Shown one piece after another: positions 22,401 to 32,000 of a DNA stretch of 64,000 nucleotides (its first letter is position 1; each line of letters begins with the position of its first letter). The position numbers were made by a program, and so were the translations under genes. This DNA comes from Amoebophrya sp. A120 (Eukaryota; Sar; Dinophyceae; Syndiniales; Amoebophryaceae): assembly GCA_905178155.1 (NCBI GenBank), contig CAJINV010000009.1:3218768-3282767 (forward strand), given 5' to 3'. Under the pieces are notes generated by a model. The model worked only from the letters and a program-made list of their open reading frames with translations, did not search any database and was not told the DNA's origin.

Positions 22401-24559
22401 ATCTTGCCTAGACGAAGCAATCCACAGGACCACCACCACCTCGTCGTCGACCACGAGAAGGTACGCGGAGGTCGGAAAGCCCAGCACGGTGGAGAAACTG
22501 ATGTTTGAGAAGTTGAAAGCGGAGTTTGGGAGAAACAAGAAGAACGTCGCGGCCATATCTACTACTACAACTTCTGAGACGAGTTCTTGTAGAAGATCAC
22601 AGAAAGTAGCCACCAAATGCAGCTCTACATCTACTCGCACGACAGACCTACGCTGGGTCATAGCGGAATTTCCGGATCCGAAATTCAAAACGCTTACGGC
22701 GTACGTGGCCCCATTCGATTTCGAACAGAACGTGTTGCACTGCGCGAACTGCATTGGGGAGAGGATCGAGAATAAAGTTCTTGATGATGGATCAGCAGTT
22801 CGTGTCGGGGCTGATAAAGAAGAACGTTGTGGTAAGGCAAAGGCTGGCCTCACGGGCGTGCCAGCAGGACACCAGGAAGGGCTCAGTACAATAGACGAAG
22901 ATGAAGGAGATGCAGAAGTAGAACTGCAAAGAGAAGCAGAATCATTATCCGACGCAGGCCACCGCCCCGCCAGCACGAAAGATGCTTCACTGCGTTACGA
23001 AGTCGTGCTTCTGGAAGACGAAGAAGATGAGCCGGAGATTGATATTAAAAGTGGCGCAATTACGCGCAGCACGAAAATTGCGAAACAAAAGTCGTCTGCC
23101 GCGCAACCGGCTGCTTCTGCTCAAAAGAAAAACAGCCAGAAAGACATGAGAAGTATTGCCAGATCTTCTCGAACTGCAGCAAAACGGCCACTGAAAAGCC
23201 AGCTCACGCAAGAGGAGGAGCGAGAGAATTTGGAAATGTTTGTGGAGCGGCAGTACAAAAGCAACGCGCGTGCTGACGTTGAGGAAGTAGAACGTGAAGG
23301 AGGAAAGGAGCATCCGGAAATAAAGCTGCACACGGAAACAACAAGGGAAACAGCAAGACAGAACCAGAAGCAAGTTTTGCCGGACCAAGTTGTCGAACCG
23401 GTCGTCCAAGATAAATTTCCAGACACGGCTATCGACTTCTCGGTCCGCGTCAAACTCGCGTGCAAAAACGACCTCTTTTGCTGCGGAAAATGCTCGCGGG
23501 AGTACAAAATGAAGCGAAGTGGGTCGAAACTTATCAAATGCAAAAATGTCTGGGTCTGGAAAAGTGGAACTTGTCATGCTAAATCTGAATCATGAAAAAA
23601 TATGTCTTGCGTGAGCAGCAAAAGAGAAGCTTTCTTTGTCATGCAAAAACGCAATTTGTGATGCGTGATAGGCATCAGCAGGCATCTCAAAAACTTGTCA
23701 TGCTTGGCTGCCATTGCAAGCGCTTCAATCATGCTCAATTCAGCATTACAGGTTTCCAGACCCAGGCATATTTGCACTTGATAAAACTGAGACAGTGTTT
23801 ATTCCAGTACGAAAAGGGGCAGTGTCAGCAGTGTGCCGTGGACTGCGACGCGGTGTTTTTGCAACTACTGCAATTAGAGCCGGATCATTTTCTTGAAGAA
23901 GATCTTCCTGTTCTTGCAGGAGCTACAACGGAAGATCGTGACCACGTACAATTAGTTGATGGGAGCAGAAGCAAGAAACCCGCTGCAGCAGGAGTGCCGT
24001 CAGCCGCTGGAAAAAATTCTGCGTCATCGTCAAATGGTAATGCCCGCGAATTGTTGCTGAGGAAAGCTTTTTTGCTGCCGGAGGTGACCAAGACCGCAGC
24101 GAAGGGAACTCCAGGTAGCAGCAGCTCCTCCATGCGCACCAAAAGAAAAGCAGCTGATGCTGAGAAAGAACAGAAAGCGCATAGTACAGAAAGAGATCCT
24201 TCTACGAACGAGTACATTGTGAAGTCAAAGTACTGGGAAAATCTGTTGACAAAACCCTGCAAGGACTTGAAGCAAGGCGACCTCTTATGAACTGCAAAAG
24301 CATCGTACTTGTACTAGGATAAAGTGCATTACAAATTTCCTTAGCATCAGAAATGGAATTTGTCATGCGGATTTGCCTTAAGAAAAAGATTTGTAATGCA
24401 TGACTGCAATTACTACGAGTGCGACACTTTTGCACAGGATACCTCTGGCACTGTGACCATGTGAAAGAGGTGCAAGACGGTGGGGGCGAGGCGTTTCAGT
24501 GGCATGAAATACAAACCCTGTGCGTCTTCTGTCATTTGAGAAAAACGCACGGGAAATGA
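13478..24559 (+). CDS. ZRANB3: ZRANB3-like SNF2 annealing helicase/HNH endonuclease (about 2540 aa, 13 exons)
   Basis: Exons: 13478-15035, 15346-15464, 15812-15829, 16035-16078, 16400-16853, 17162-17198, 17418-18116, 18373-18404, 19032-19268, 19535-20919, 21102-23531, 23789-24285, 24447-24559; 7623 nt, one stop. Residues 1-500 are low-complexity, then a Cys cluster (CSYCGKQ, then SSRCYGN). SNF2 motifs follow: Walker A LLADEMGLGKT (about 897), VVVDEAHC (about 1042), LIFLTGTP (about 1092), LMIRRLKKDVMADLP, KIVFFAHHKRVLD, a TAAGIGIN motif V and RLDRFGQKNEIVELW motif VI (about 1520). The C-terminus (2319-2540) has CCGKCSREY, CQQCAVDC, LWHCDHVKEVQDGGG and IQTLCVFCHLRKT, matching the HNH module known from ZRANB3. 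That family remodels stalled replication forks and cuts fork structures in the nucleus; no PIP box was identified here. The 700-residue N-terminal extension is unusual for the family. Confidence 0.9.
15036..15340 (+). mobile_element. Introner element, family D-like
   Basis: 305 bp with exact GTCCA duplication (15031-15035, 15341-15345); arms TGCCTCCACCCCCGAACTTG and TTTTGGGGGTGGGGGCA. Ends TATTACAATG and CCTCGCGAGA are less well matched. Removal joins KKYVS-SRCYGN. Confidence 0.87.
15465..15811 (+). mobile_element. Introner element, family B
   Basis: Left end TATTGTGAGAAAAAATCC, right end GGGGATCATTTTTCC...GATGATA (15806). Target copies are not clearly preserved. Removing to 15808 or 15811 both keep frame (HSAEDM, then LWFFEPL or WFFEPL). 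Confidence 0.75.
15830..16029 (+). mobile_element. Introner element, family E
   Basis: 200 bp with exact CGTTG duplication (15825-15829, 16030-16034); arms GAAAAAACTGTTT and AAACAGTTTTTTC. Removal joins FEPL-IRPVLRLEMW. Confidence 0.9.
16079..16394 (+). mobile_element. Introner element, family B
   Basis: 316 bp with exact GTTTT duplication (16074-16078, 16395-16399); arms TCTCCCCTCCCCATATCG and GTATGGGGTGGGGGC. Removal joins MWENDVF-RVYLVVPP. Confidence 0.9.
16854..17156 (+). mobile_element. Introner element, family F
   Basis: 303 bp with exact TGGAA duplication (16849-16853, 17157-17161); arms TATGGGGGTGTCAGAATCG and CGATCCTGACACATCCATA. The open frame continues into its left arm by chance. 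Removal gives DYERVLE-TIETELLDRA. Confidence 0.9.
17199..17412 (+). mobile_element. Introner element, family E
   Basis: 214 bp; target copies AATCC (17194-17198) and GATCC (17413-17417) differ at one base; ends TATCGTGAGAAAAAAGTGTT and AACACTTTTTTCCTTGGATA. Removal joins LLDRAQI-HLPDPTG. Confidence 0.88.
18117..18367 (+). mobile_element. Introner element, family A (subtype 2)
   Basis: 251 bp with exact CGACG duplication (18112-18116, 18368-18372); ends TATGCATTGCAAATATGTC and ATGTTTGCATTCCATA. The interior resembles the copy at 32028. Removal joins IASADD-ALPNGKHA. Confidence 0.9.
18405..19026 (+). mobile_element. Introner element, family A, with nested insertion (622 bp)
   Basis: Exact TGCCG duplication (18400-18404, 19027-19031). 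Standard family A ends, but about 320 extra bp lie inside, bounded by two copies of a GGGAATCGGGAATAGTAAAG motif (near 18628 and 18951). Removal joins HAKLP-KCVIISYH. Confidence 0.88.
19269..19529 (+). mobile_element. Introner element, family A (decayed target duplication)
   Basis: 261 bp; ends TATCGAGTGCAAAAATGTG and ACATTTTTACAATCCATA. Flanking 5-mers TGGGT and TAGAA do not match, yet removal of the element plus 5 bp joins GGVDLG to GGATSSF in frame, 70 bp after the DEAH motif. Confidence 0.78.
20920..21096 (-). mobile_element. Introner element, family C, antisense orientation
   Basis: 177 bp with exact GAGAT duplication (20915-20919, 21097-21101). The interior CATGACAGAT and ATAGCACGCTATG... 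order is the reverse complement of the copy at 4593. It splits helicase motif VI; removal reads GQKNEI-VELWYLIG. Confidence 0.9.
23532..23783 (+). mobile_element. Introner element, family A, inside the HNH module
   Basis: 252 bp with exact AAACT duplication (23527-23531, 23784-23788); ends TATCAAATGCAAAAATGTC and ATATTTGCACTTGATA. Removal joins KRSGSKL-RQCLFQYE. Confidence 0.9.
24286..24441 (+). mobile_element. Introner element, family G, before the HNH catalytic segment
   Basis: 156 bp with exact CCTCT duplication (24281-24285, 24442-24446); ends TATGAACTGCAAAAGCATCG and GCGACACTTTTGCACAGGATA. Removal joins KDLKQGDL-WHCDHVKE. A related sequence lies in reverse orientation near 32405. Confidence 0.9.
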
Positions 24560-26022
24560 AAGTAGTAAATCTTTTCGACAATAAAGCTCAACTAAGGTCC
24601 TGCGTTTCTGCAGCTGTGATGTGAAAAAGAAATTTGACAAAAGAGTCATACTGTCGTAATCTTCGCTTTTCTCCTCAAATGGTACAACGTGAGGAGCGCC
24701 ACACATCGTCGAAGGAAAAAGTTATGTTCCAGTTTCACTATGTCGTTCGAAGATCTTTTTTCCGCAGCAGCATCCTGTTGTTTTCAATAGATGCGGCGCC
24801 GCACTGCGCAATATGGCACATTTGCAATGATCTTGTGTCGTAGCGACGTACCTGGCACTCCTTCGCTTCTACCCTGCGTGGCGTCATGAATCACATAAGC
24901 GCAGCATGCACATACTGACTAGGTATCGTAAGTGAAGAAATCAAACAGTGAGTAGAAACGACCCAGACGATCTTTAAATCAGAATCTGAATACCGCCACA
25001 CAGTACACGTACAAGCTCGTATGAACTCGATCCATGTCCATCAGCAACACACTACTACCTTGTCTATCACTATCGCGTACTTTTTTCCCAACCCCTGATA
25101 AAGGCGAAAAGATCCCCCGTTCTCGCAGCGTACTCACATCTGAATCTTCCTGGCTTACGATGCGATAGAATAAAACAAGAATTCAAAGACCTGTACCCGC
25201 AAAAAACGCGCGGACGTTGGAAAGGAAGCAAGAGTTCAGACTTCTGGGCCAACGAACGTAGAGCCACCAGCCCTGGCGCATTACGAAAGAATTTTACGCA
25301 CGATACAGCCTTTTGGATTGGTTGGAACGAATACCGTACTACGATTTTTACGTTCATCCGCAAGTCGTGCACGATTGGAGAGGGCAGGACCAAGTCATAC
25401 GCTGTGCCTGACAGCGAGACTGCCGTATCACCTCCTGCTGAATGGTTACGTGAAGAACGTATGATAGCAACACAGGAGCACGAAGATCGATCTTAAAGTG
25501 GAACGTGCTTTATTACCTCGTCCGCCGAAGGTCCTGCGGATGCGGATCTTTTACCTTTATCTTTTTGGACCATCTAAGCGGATCCTTTTCGTGAACTGGT
25601 AAAAATCACCCAAACCTAGTACGTGGTGCGCAGGACGAATAAAGCCCAAGTAACCGACGGCTCTGCGGTCCTTTTTGATCAGCGCATTTTCGCCGTTGGT
25701 CCGCGCAATCAAATGAAATTCTAAAAAACCTTCAGTCCGTGCGTGGGAAGACCGCTACCTAGTACTACTTTCGGAAGAAGAAACGTGGAACAATTCCTGG
25801 ATTTTTGGATTGGTCAAATAAACGTGGAAAACTTGTTAGTACGTTGTCGAGTACGTCTACAGCCGCCTTGCTGCCACGACCGTTGAGCAACATCAATTGA
25901 TAGGGCTTCTTGACAACTCAAGCAGAAACACGAAAAATACCTGCGTTTGGAACGTACCTAAATCGAATCCAGGACCTTGAACTACACGTTCCGTTTTTCC
26001 CCTCCGGGCAGAAGAATCCAAA
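24560..26022 (+). other. Intergenic region with one possible unassigned exon
   Basis: Mostly featureless. From about 25080 to the stop at 25497 one + frame stays open for about 140 codons without an ATG near its start and reads protein-like (for example KQEFKDLYPQKTRGRW, AFWIGWNEYRTTIF). A minus-strand frame over the same bases looks like its shadow. It may be a terminal exon of an undetected gene or chance. Confidence 0.3.
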
Positions 26023-29000
26023 ATGTCTCCGCGCTCTCGTTCCCGCTCTCGCTCCCGCTCCGTGGAGCGCCGCCGCTCCCCGGAACCCCGCCGTGAGAAT
26101 CGCGACCGCGACCGTTCTATGGATTGTAAAAATGTCTGGGTCTGGAAGGATGCGAACTTGTGATGCGCATTTCACAACACAGATAAATCTCTCATGCACA
26201 GGCAGCAAAAGGTAAAGGTGCCCACTTCCGGTCACCAAAATGGGGAATTTGTCATGCGGATTAAGCAATGCGGAAGCTTCTCGAAATCTGTGATGCTAGG
26301 GCTTCCATGACAGACATTTTGCGTCATGCAAAAACTGCATGACATCTTCCAGACCCAGACATTTTTGCAGTTGATACGCTCTATCTCCCGCGAGCGCCCC
26401 CGTGGTGGCAATGGTGGCGGCGACGGTGGCACCACTTTGTGGGTCGTATCAAATGTAAAAGTGTCTGGGTATGGAAGAATGCAACTTGTGATGCTGATTT
26501 TGGATTCTAAAAAAATCTGTATTGCATGAGCAGCAAAGAGAGTCCAAATTTTGCAGCACGGAAAGAGCATTTGTCATGCGGAATAGGCATCGGGAAGCCC
26601 TCTAAAAATCTGTGATGCTAGGGCATGCGTCACAGACTTGAGGAGTCATGCAAAATGTGCATGACAAACCCGGTAATCTTCCAGACCCAGACATTTTTAC
26701 ACTTGATAGGTCGGCGGGTTGCCCGAATCCGTGCGGGAGGACGACGTGCGCGACGTTTTCAGCAAGTTCGGAAAGGTATGGTAATGTATTTTGGACTACA
26801 ACACCAGGCTCTTTTAGCAATAGAAAAGGAGCCCGCTATCCCGCTACCGCATGACAAAGTTGAAGTGCGGATAAGTACTAGTCTGGGACTTTCACAACTC
26901 ATCTAATATGCGAAAGACAAATCATGGTGGGTGCAAGAACAGGAAAAAATCTGTGATTGCAGTCCGTGCATGATAAACTGTAAGTATTTCTTTTCAGATG
27001 CATGGTTCCTATGTCTAGAAAAAAAAAATATTATAGAACTTCTAAAAACGCTATAGAGATTCTCACGCATAGACATTCTGACTCTCATAGATGTTCTCGC
27101 TGCTCTTTGTTGAAAACAATAATTGGCACACGGTGCGCGCTTCGGATTTTTGTTTTGGAGGGGCGCGGGCGTCCTCTCGTATTCTGCCTGCGCTTGGCGC
27201 CGGGAAAATGGCATTGCGCCTACCGCGCGCGCTTCCCTAGGCGCCGTCGCTGACAGTGGTGATGGTATGCGCGTGCCCATTCTGTATTGCTCTGTGGCCG
27301 GGAGAAAAATTTGGAGCGCCGCGCGCACGCAGACACCCTGGCCCGAGCAGGGGGCGGATGCTTCCTTATTTCCTTTTGCTATCAGGGGCCGGCCGAAAAA
27401 AAATTTTCGCGCGCGCCGCGCCCACTCAGGCGCGCGCCATGACCGGGCAGGCGTAGAGGCCCTTCCCTATGCGTGCCCGGTAGCCGCGCGCTTGCCGAGA
27501 ATTTTTTTTCGTGCACAGCGCATGCGCAAGCGCTTTGGCCTGAGGGCGTGGAAGGTATTCTTTCGTGTCCGGAAACCCGGGGCGGGCCGGAAAAATATTC
27601 TGCGAGCGCGCGCTGCGTGTGCGCAGACGCCTTGGCGGGGGGGCGCGGAGCGAATGTTTTTTGCGCGTCCAGCAGCGAGGGCGGCGCGCCGGAAAAAAAA
27701 AAGTTGCGCGCGCGCGCATGCGCATGCGCCCCGACCTGAAGGCGCGGAAGCCTTTGGTCGTTCCCAGCTATCGAGGGCCGCCCGATCGAAAAAAGTCTTT
27801 CGCCCGTTGCGCGCCCGCAGACGCCTTTGCCTGTCTGAGGGCGGTTGGGTTTTTTTCGCGTCCTCCAGGCGGGGCCTCGGCGGCAAATATTTGTCGTGCG
27901 CTCGCTGCGCGCGCGCAGGCGCCTCGGCCTCGGGGCGCGGAAGGTTTTCGGTGCGTTCGGCAGTCGGGGGCCGTCCGGGAAAAAGTTTGCGCGTGTTGCG
28001 CGCACGCAGACCGCCCTGGCCTTGGGTGAGCGTGGGAGGTGCCTCTCCATGGCCGGCTAAAAGGCGTTGACCGGAAAAAACCTCGCGTGGGTGCGCCGCG
28101 CGCATCCTCACCATGTACGGCGTCAGGGTGTGGGCTGTTTTATTTTTTTCGCGCCCCGCGATCGGGGGCCGGCCGGTAAAAAATTTTCCGCGCGCACAGC
28201 GCGCGCACGCCTTGGCCCGAGGGTGTAGAAGATCTTTTGCTCGCCCGGTGGTCGGGGGCTTGTCGAGAAAAATTTTTCGCGAGCCGCGCGCGCACAGTAG
28301 TTTTCTTTTGGCCCACAGGCGAGGAAAGTCTTTTCCGCAACCGGGCGCCAGTTGAAAACAAATTTTCGCGCGCGCGCGCCTGCGCGCGCGTCTTCCTTGG
28401 CCTGAGGGCGTGCGTAGACGCTCTTTTTCACGCCCGGCGGGGGTCGGGGGCCTGTCGAGAAAAAATTATCGCGCGTTGCGCGCGCGCGGGCACATTAGTT
28501 TTCTTTTGGCCCGTAGGCGATGAAATTTTTTCTCGCAACCGGGGGCCAGCTGAAAAAAAATTTTCGCGCGCGCGCGCGGAGCGCGCGCGTCTTCCTTGGC
28601 CTGAGGGCGTGCCTGGGCGCTCTTCTTCACGCCCGGCGGCCGGGGGCCTGTCGAGAAAATATTTTCGCGCGTTGCGCGCGCGCGGGCACATTAGTTTTCT
28701 TTTGGCCCGTAGACGAGGAATTTTTTTTCCGCAACCGGGGGCAAGCTGAAAAAAGACTTTAGCGCGCGCGCGCGCCTTCCTTGGCCCGCGGGCGTGCGTG
28801 GAAGGTTTTCTTCTCACCCGGAGGTCGGGGGCTTGTCGAGAAAAAATTTTCGCGCGCTGCGCGCGCGCGGACGCATTAGTTTTCTTTTGGCCCGTAGGCG
28901 AAGAAATTTTTTTCCGCAACCGGGGGCCAGCTGAAAAAAAACTTTAGCGCGCGCGCGCTGCGCGCGCGCGCCTTCCTTGGCCCGAGGGCGTGCCTGCGTG

Positions 29001-32000
29001 GAAGGTTTTCTTCTCACCCGGAGGTCGGGGGCTTGTCGAGAAAAAATTCCCGCGCGCTGCGCGCGCGCGGACGCGTTAGTTTTCTTTTGGCCCGTAGGCG
29101 AGGAAATTTTTTTCCGCAAGAAATTTTGTTTCCGCAACCGGGGACCAGCTGAGAAAAAATTTTCGCGCGCGCGCACAGCGCTCGCGCGCCTTCCTTGGCC
29201 TGAGGGCGTGCTTGGAAGGTTTTCCTCTCACCCGGAGGTCGGGGGCTTGTCGAGAAAATATTTTCGCGCGCTGCGCGCGCGCGGGCGCATTAGTTTTCTT
29301 CCGGCCCGTAGGCGAGGAAATTTTTTTCCGTAAGAAATTTTTTTCCGCAACCGGGGGCCGGCTGAAAAAAAACTTTAGCGCGCTGCGTGCGCGCGCGCGC
29401 CTTTCTTTGCGTGGGTGAGTCAGTGGCTTGAGACTTTTTTTCACGCCCGGCGGCCGGGGGCTTGCTGGAAAAAAAATATCGCGCGCTGTGCGCGCACACA
29501 TGTTGGCCAGGGGGCGCGGCGAGGTGTTGCTTGCACCCGGCAACCGGGGCTGCCGGAAGAAATAGAGCAAATTTTCGCCACCGCCCCCTGCCCGCCCGCA
29601 GGCGCCGGCCTTGGTCTGCGGGCGGGCGCGGAGGTTTTTTTCGCGCCGCCCCCTCGGGGTCTTGCCGGGAAAATATTCGCGGCGCGCAGGCGCCTTGTTC
29701 TGGCGCGCTTTTGCTTGCGTCCGGCGTCCGGGCAGTCCCGGAAACGACTTTCGCGCGCCGCGCGCGCGCAGCCGCCTTAGCTTGAGATGGGCGCAGAAAG
29801 TTTTTCTTCAATATGAGGAAAGCTGTTCGCCTGCTAGCAAGGTGATGACGATGGTGATGAATCGCGCGCGGCTACCGGGTGTTGGCCGGAAAAAAACTTA
29901 CCGCGCGCTGCGTGCGCATAGTGGCCGTGGCGTTAGAGGGTGGGCGGGGCCGCTTCTTTCGTGTCCACGATTGGGGGTTTGCCGGAAAAAAAATTCCGCG
30001 CGCTCCGCGCGCGCAAGCCTTTGTGCGGAGCCTTTCTCTCCGCCCGGCATTCGGGGGCGGGCTGGCGAAAATTTTTCGCGCGCGCGCGCGCACATGTTGG
30101 CCCGGGGGCGCGGTTGGGGACTTTTTGCGGACCCGCCCCCCTTCCGGGGCCGGCCCGGCTGAAAGAAAGAATAAAGTAAATTGTTCGCGCGCTGCGCGCA
30201 CGCAACCTCCTTGGCCTCCGGGCCCGGGGCGTTTTTTTCGCGCCTAGCAGCCTGCGGCCGGCCTGGAAAAACTTTTTGTGCGTAACTTCCTTGGCCTGCG
30301 GGCCCGGCCGGAGTGTTTTTTCCGCGTCCAGCCTTTCCTTGGAGGCCCGCAGGGGAAAAAAAATTTTGCGCGCTGCGCGCACGCAGGCACATTGCCCCGG
30401 GGGCGCGGGGCGTTTTTTTCGCGTCCGGCCGTTGCTGGCTTGCCGGTCGGAAAAAAAGATCGCGCACTGCGCGCACGCAGGCAGACTGGCCCGGGGGCGC
30501 GCACGCAGGCAGACTGACCCTTATGCCTTACCTGCAAAGAGCAAGGGCCTCGCCGTCCTTTTTTCGCATCTTTTCACTGTAGGTGAGCGCCCAGCTCCTC
30601 GGGGGGCCTAAGCGTCCGGCTTCTCGTAGCCGGAGAAGCTGGACTTCCAGCTTCTCGTAGCCGGAGAAGCTGGCCTTCCAGCTTCTCGTAGAGCCGCCCG
30701 GGGAAGCTGGACTGTCAGCTTCTCGTAGAGCCGGGGAAGATGGACTTTCAGCTTCTCGTAGAGCCGGGGAAGCTGGACTTTCAGCTTGTCGTAGAGCCGG
30801 GGAAGCTGGGCTTTCAGCTTCTTGTAGAGCCGGGGAAGCTGGACTTCCAGCGTCTCGTAGAGCCGGGGCAGCTGGACGCCCAGCTTCTCGTAGAGCCGGG
30901 GCAGCTGGACTTCCAGCTTCTCGTAGAGCCGGGGAAGCTGAGCTGCCGGCTTCTCGTAGAGCCGGGGAGCTGGACTGTTAGCTGCTCGGAGCAGGAGTGC
31001 TGGCGTTCTGGCTGCCAGAATCTAGAAGCTAGATTTCTAGATTTCTAGAACCTAGAAATCTAGATTTCCAGACTTCTAGATTTCTAGAAATCTAGTTTCT
31101 AGATTCTTGGCCGCCAAAGTCTAGAAACAAATCTAGAGGCTACGGAACCCAGAACCGCTATCCCAATAGACGTTCTGGGGTCAGAAGCTCTATTGCAATA
31201 GACGTTCTGACTCCAGAACCTCTACTGTGATAGAGGTTCTGGGTCCAGAAGGTACGAGATAGAGCTTCTCAAGCTAGAAAATGTCAAGAAACAGTGAAAA
31301 GATTAGAAAAAAAACAAAAAAATCAAAGAGCAACGAAATCACTAAGAAAAATAAAGAAAAGAAGAAAAAAGAAAGACTGTAGAAAATCTAGAAAAAGCTT
31401 AGAAATCTAGAAAACCTAGAACATCTATGGAGAAGTTAGAAAATGGTCGAGAACCTCTATCAATAGAGGTTCTTTTAGAAGTTCTTGAATATTTTAACTT
31501 AAATGTTCCTTCCCATATCAAAAACTCCATATCACAGATCGTCGACGTGCGCATGAAGAACAGCGACGTCCGCAAGGGCCCCCCGTTTTGCTTCGTCGAG
31601 TTTACCGACCGTGGAGATTACGCAACAGAAATGGAGTCACAGTCATGCTGAACTAGAACTCGCACGGCAACAAGTTGAATGATTTTTGCAACTACTAAAG
31701 TAGTGCGGTTGAACATCAGCCTTTGATAGAAAAGACTTCTGTTGCAGGGGAGCTTGTATGGAATCAATAAAGTCGTGTATTCAGTTGAAAAATAATGTCT
31801 TCCTTTCTTCAAAAAGACTGACTTGTTTTTTTTTGTAGTGCGGGTTCAGTGCAACGACTTTGGTCTTTCTCAACCGTTCCATACCCGTGCGCAGGACGCT
31901 ATCAAAGATCTGGATCAAGCTCGTCCCTTCCGCAAGGATGACAAGATTACCGTGCAGTTTACTGCAGAGAAGGGCTCCAAGGGGAAGGGCAAGCGCCGGC

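Larger units (their letters stand above)
26776..31537 (+). other. 4.8-kb GT-AG intron inside RRM1
   Basis: 5' site AAAG|GTATGG, 3' site ATCACAG|ATCG, joining SKFGK to IVDVRMKN in phase 0. It separates RNP2 from RNP1 of one RRM. Almost the whole intron is repetitive: a GC-rich satellite, a 33-bp minisatellite and short palindromic tracts. Confidence 0.75.

Noticed and set aside
1-24441. Introner repeats considered as a CRISPR-like or regulatory repeat array
   Set aside because: Repeats are inverted, dispersed, flanked by unique 5-bp duplications and placed in coding frames. There is no regular spacer structure.
27123-30611. Many long open frames on both strands (up to about 300 codons) in the GC-rich array
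   Set aside because: They follow the repeat period, are Arg/Ala-rich on both strands at once, and have no supporting splice sites. Low AT content explains the lack of stops.
30740-31048. 102-codon frame made of 11-residue repeats (FQLLVEPGKLD)
   Set aside because: It is the translation of the 33-bp minisatellite inside an intron, with no independent coding evidence.
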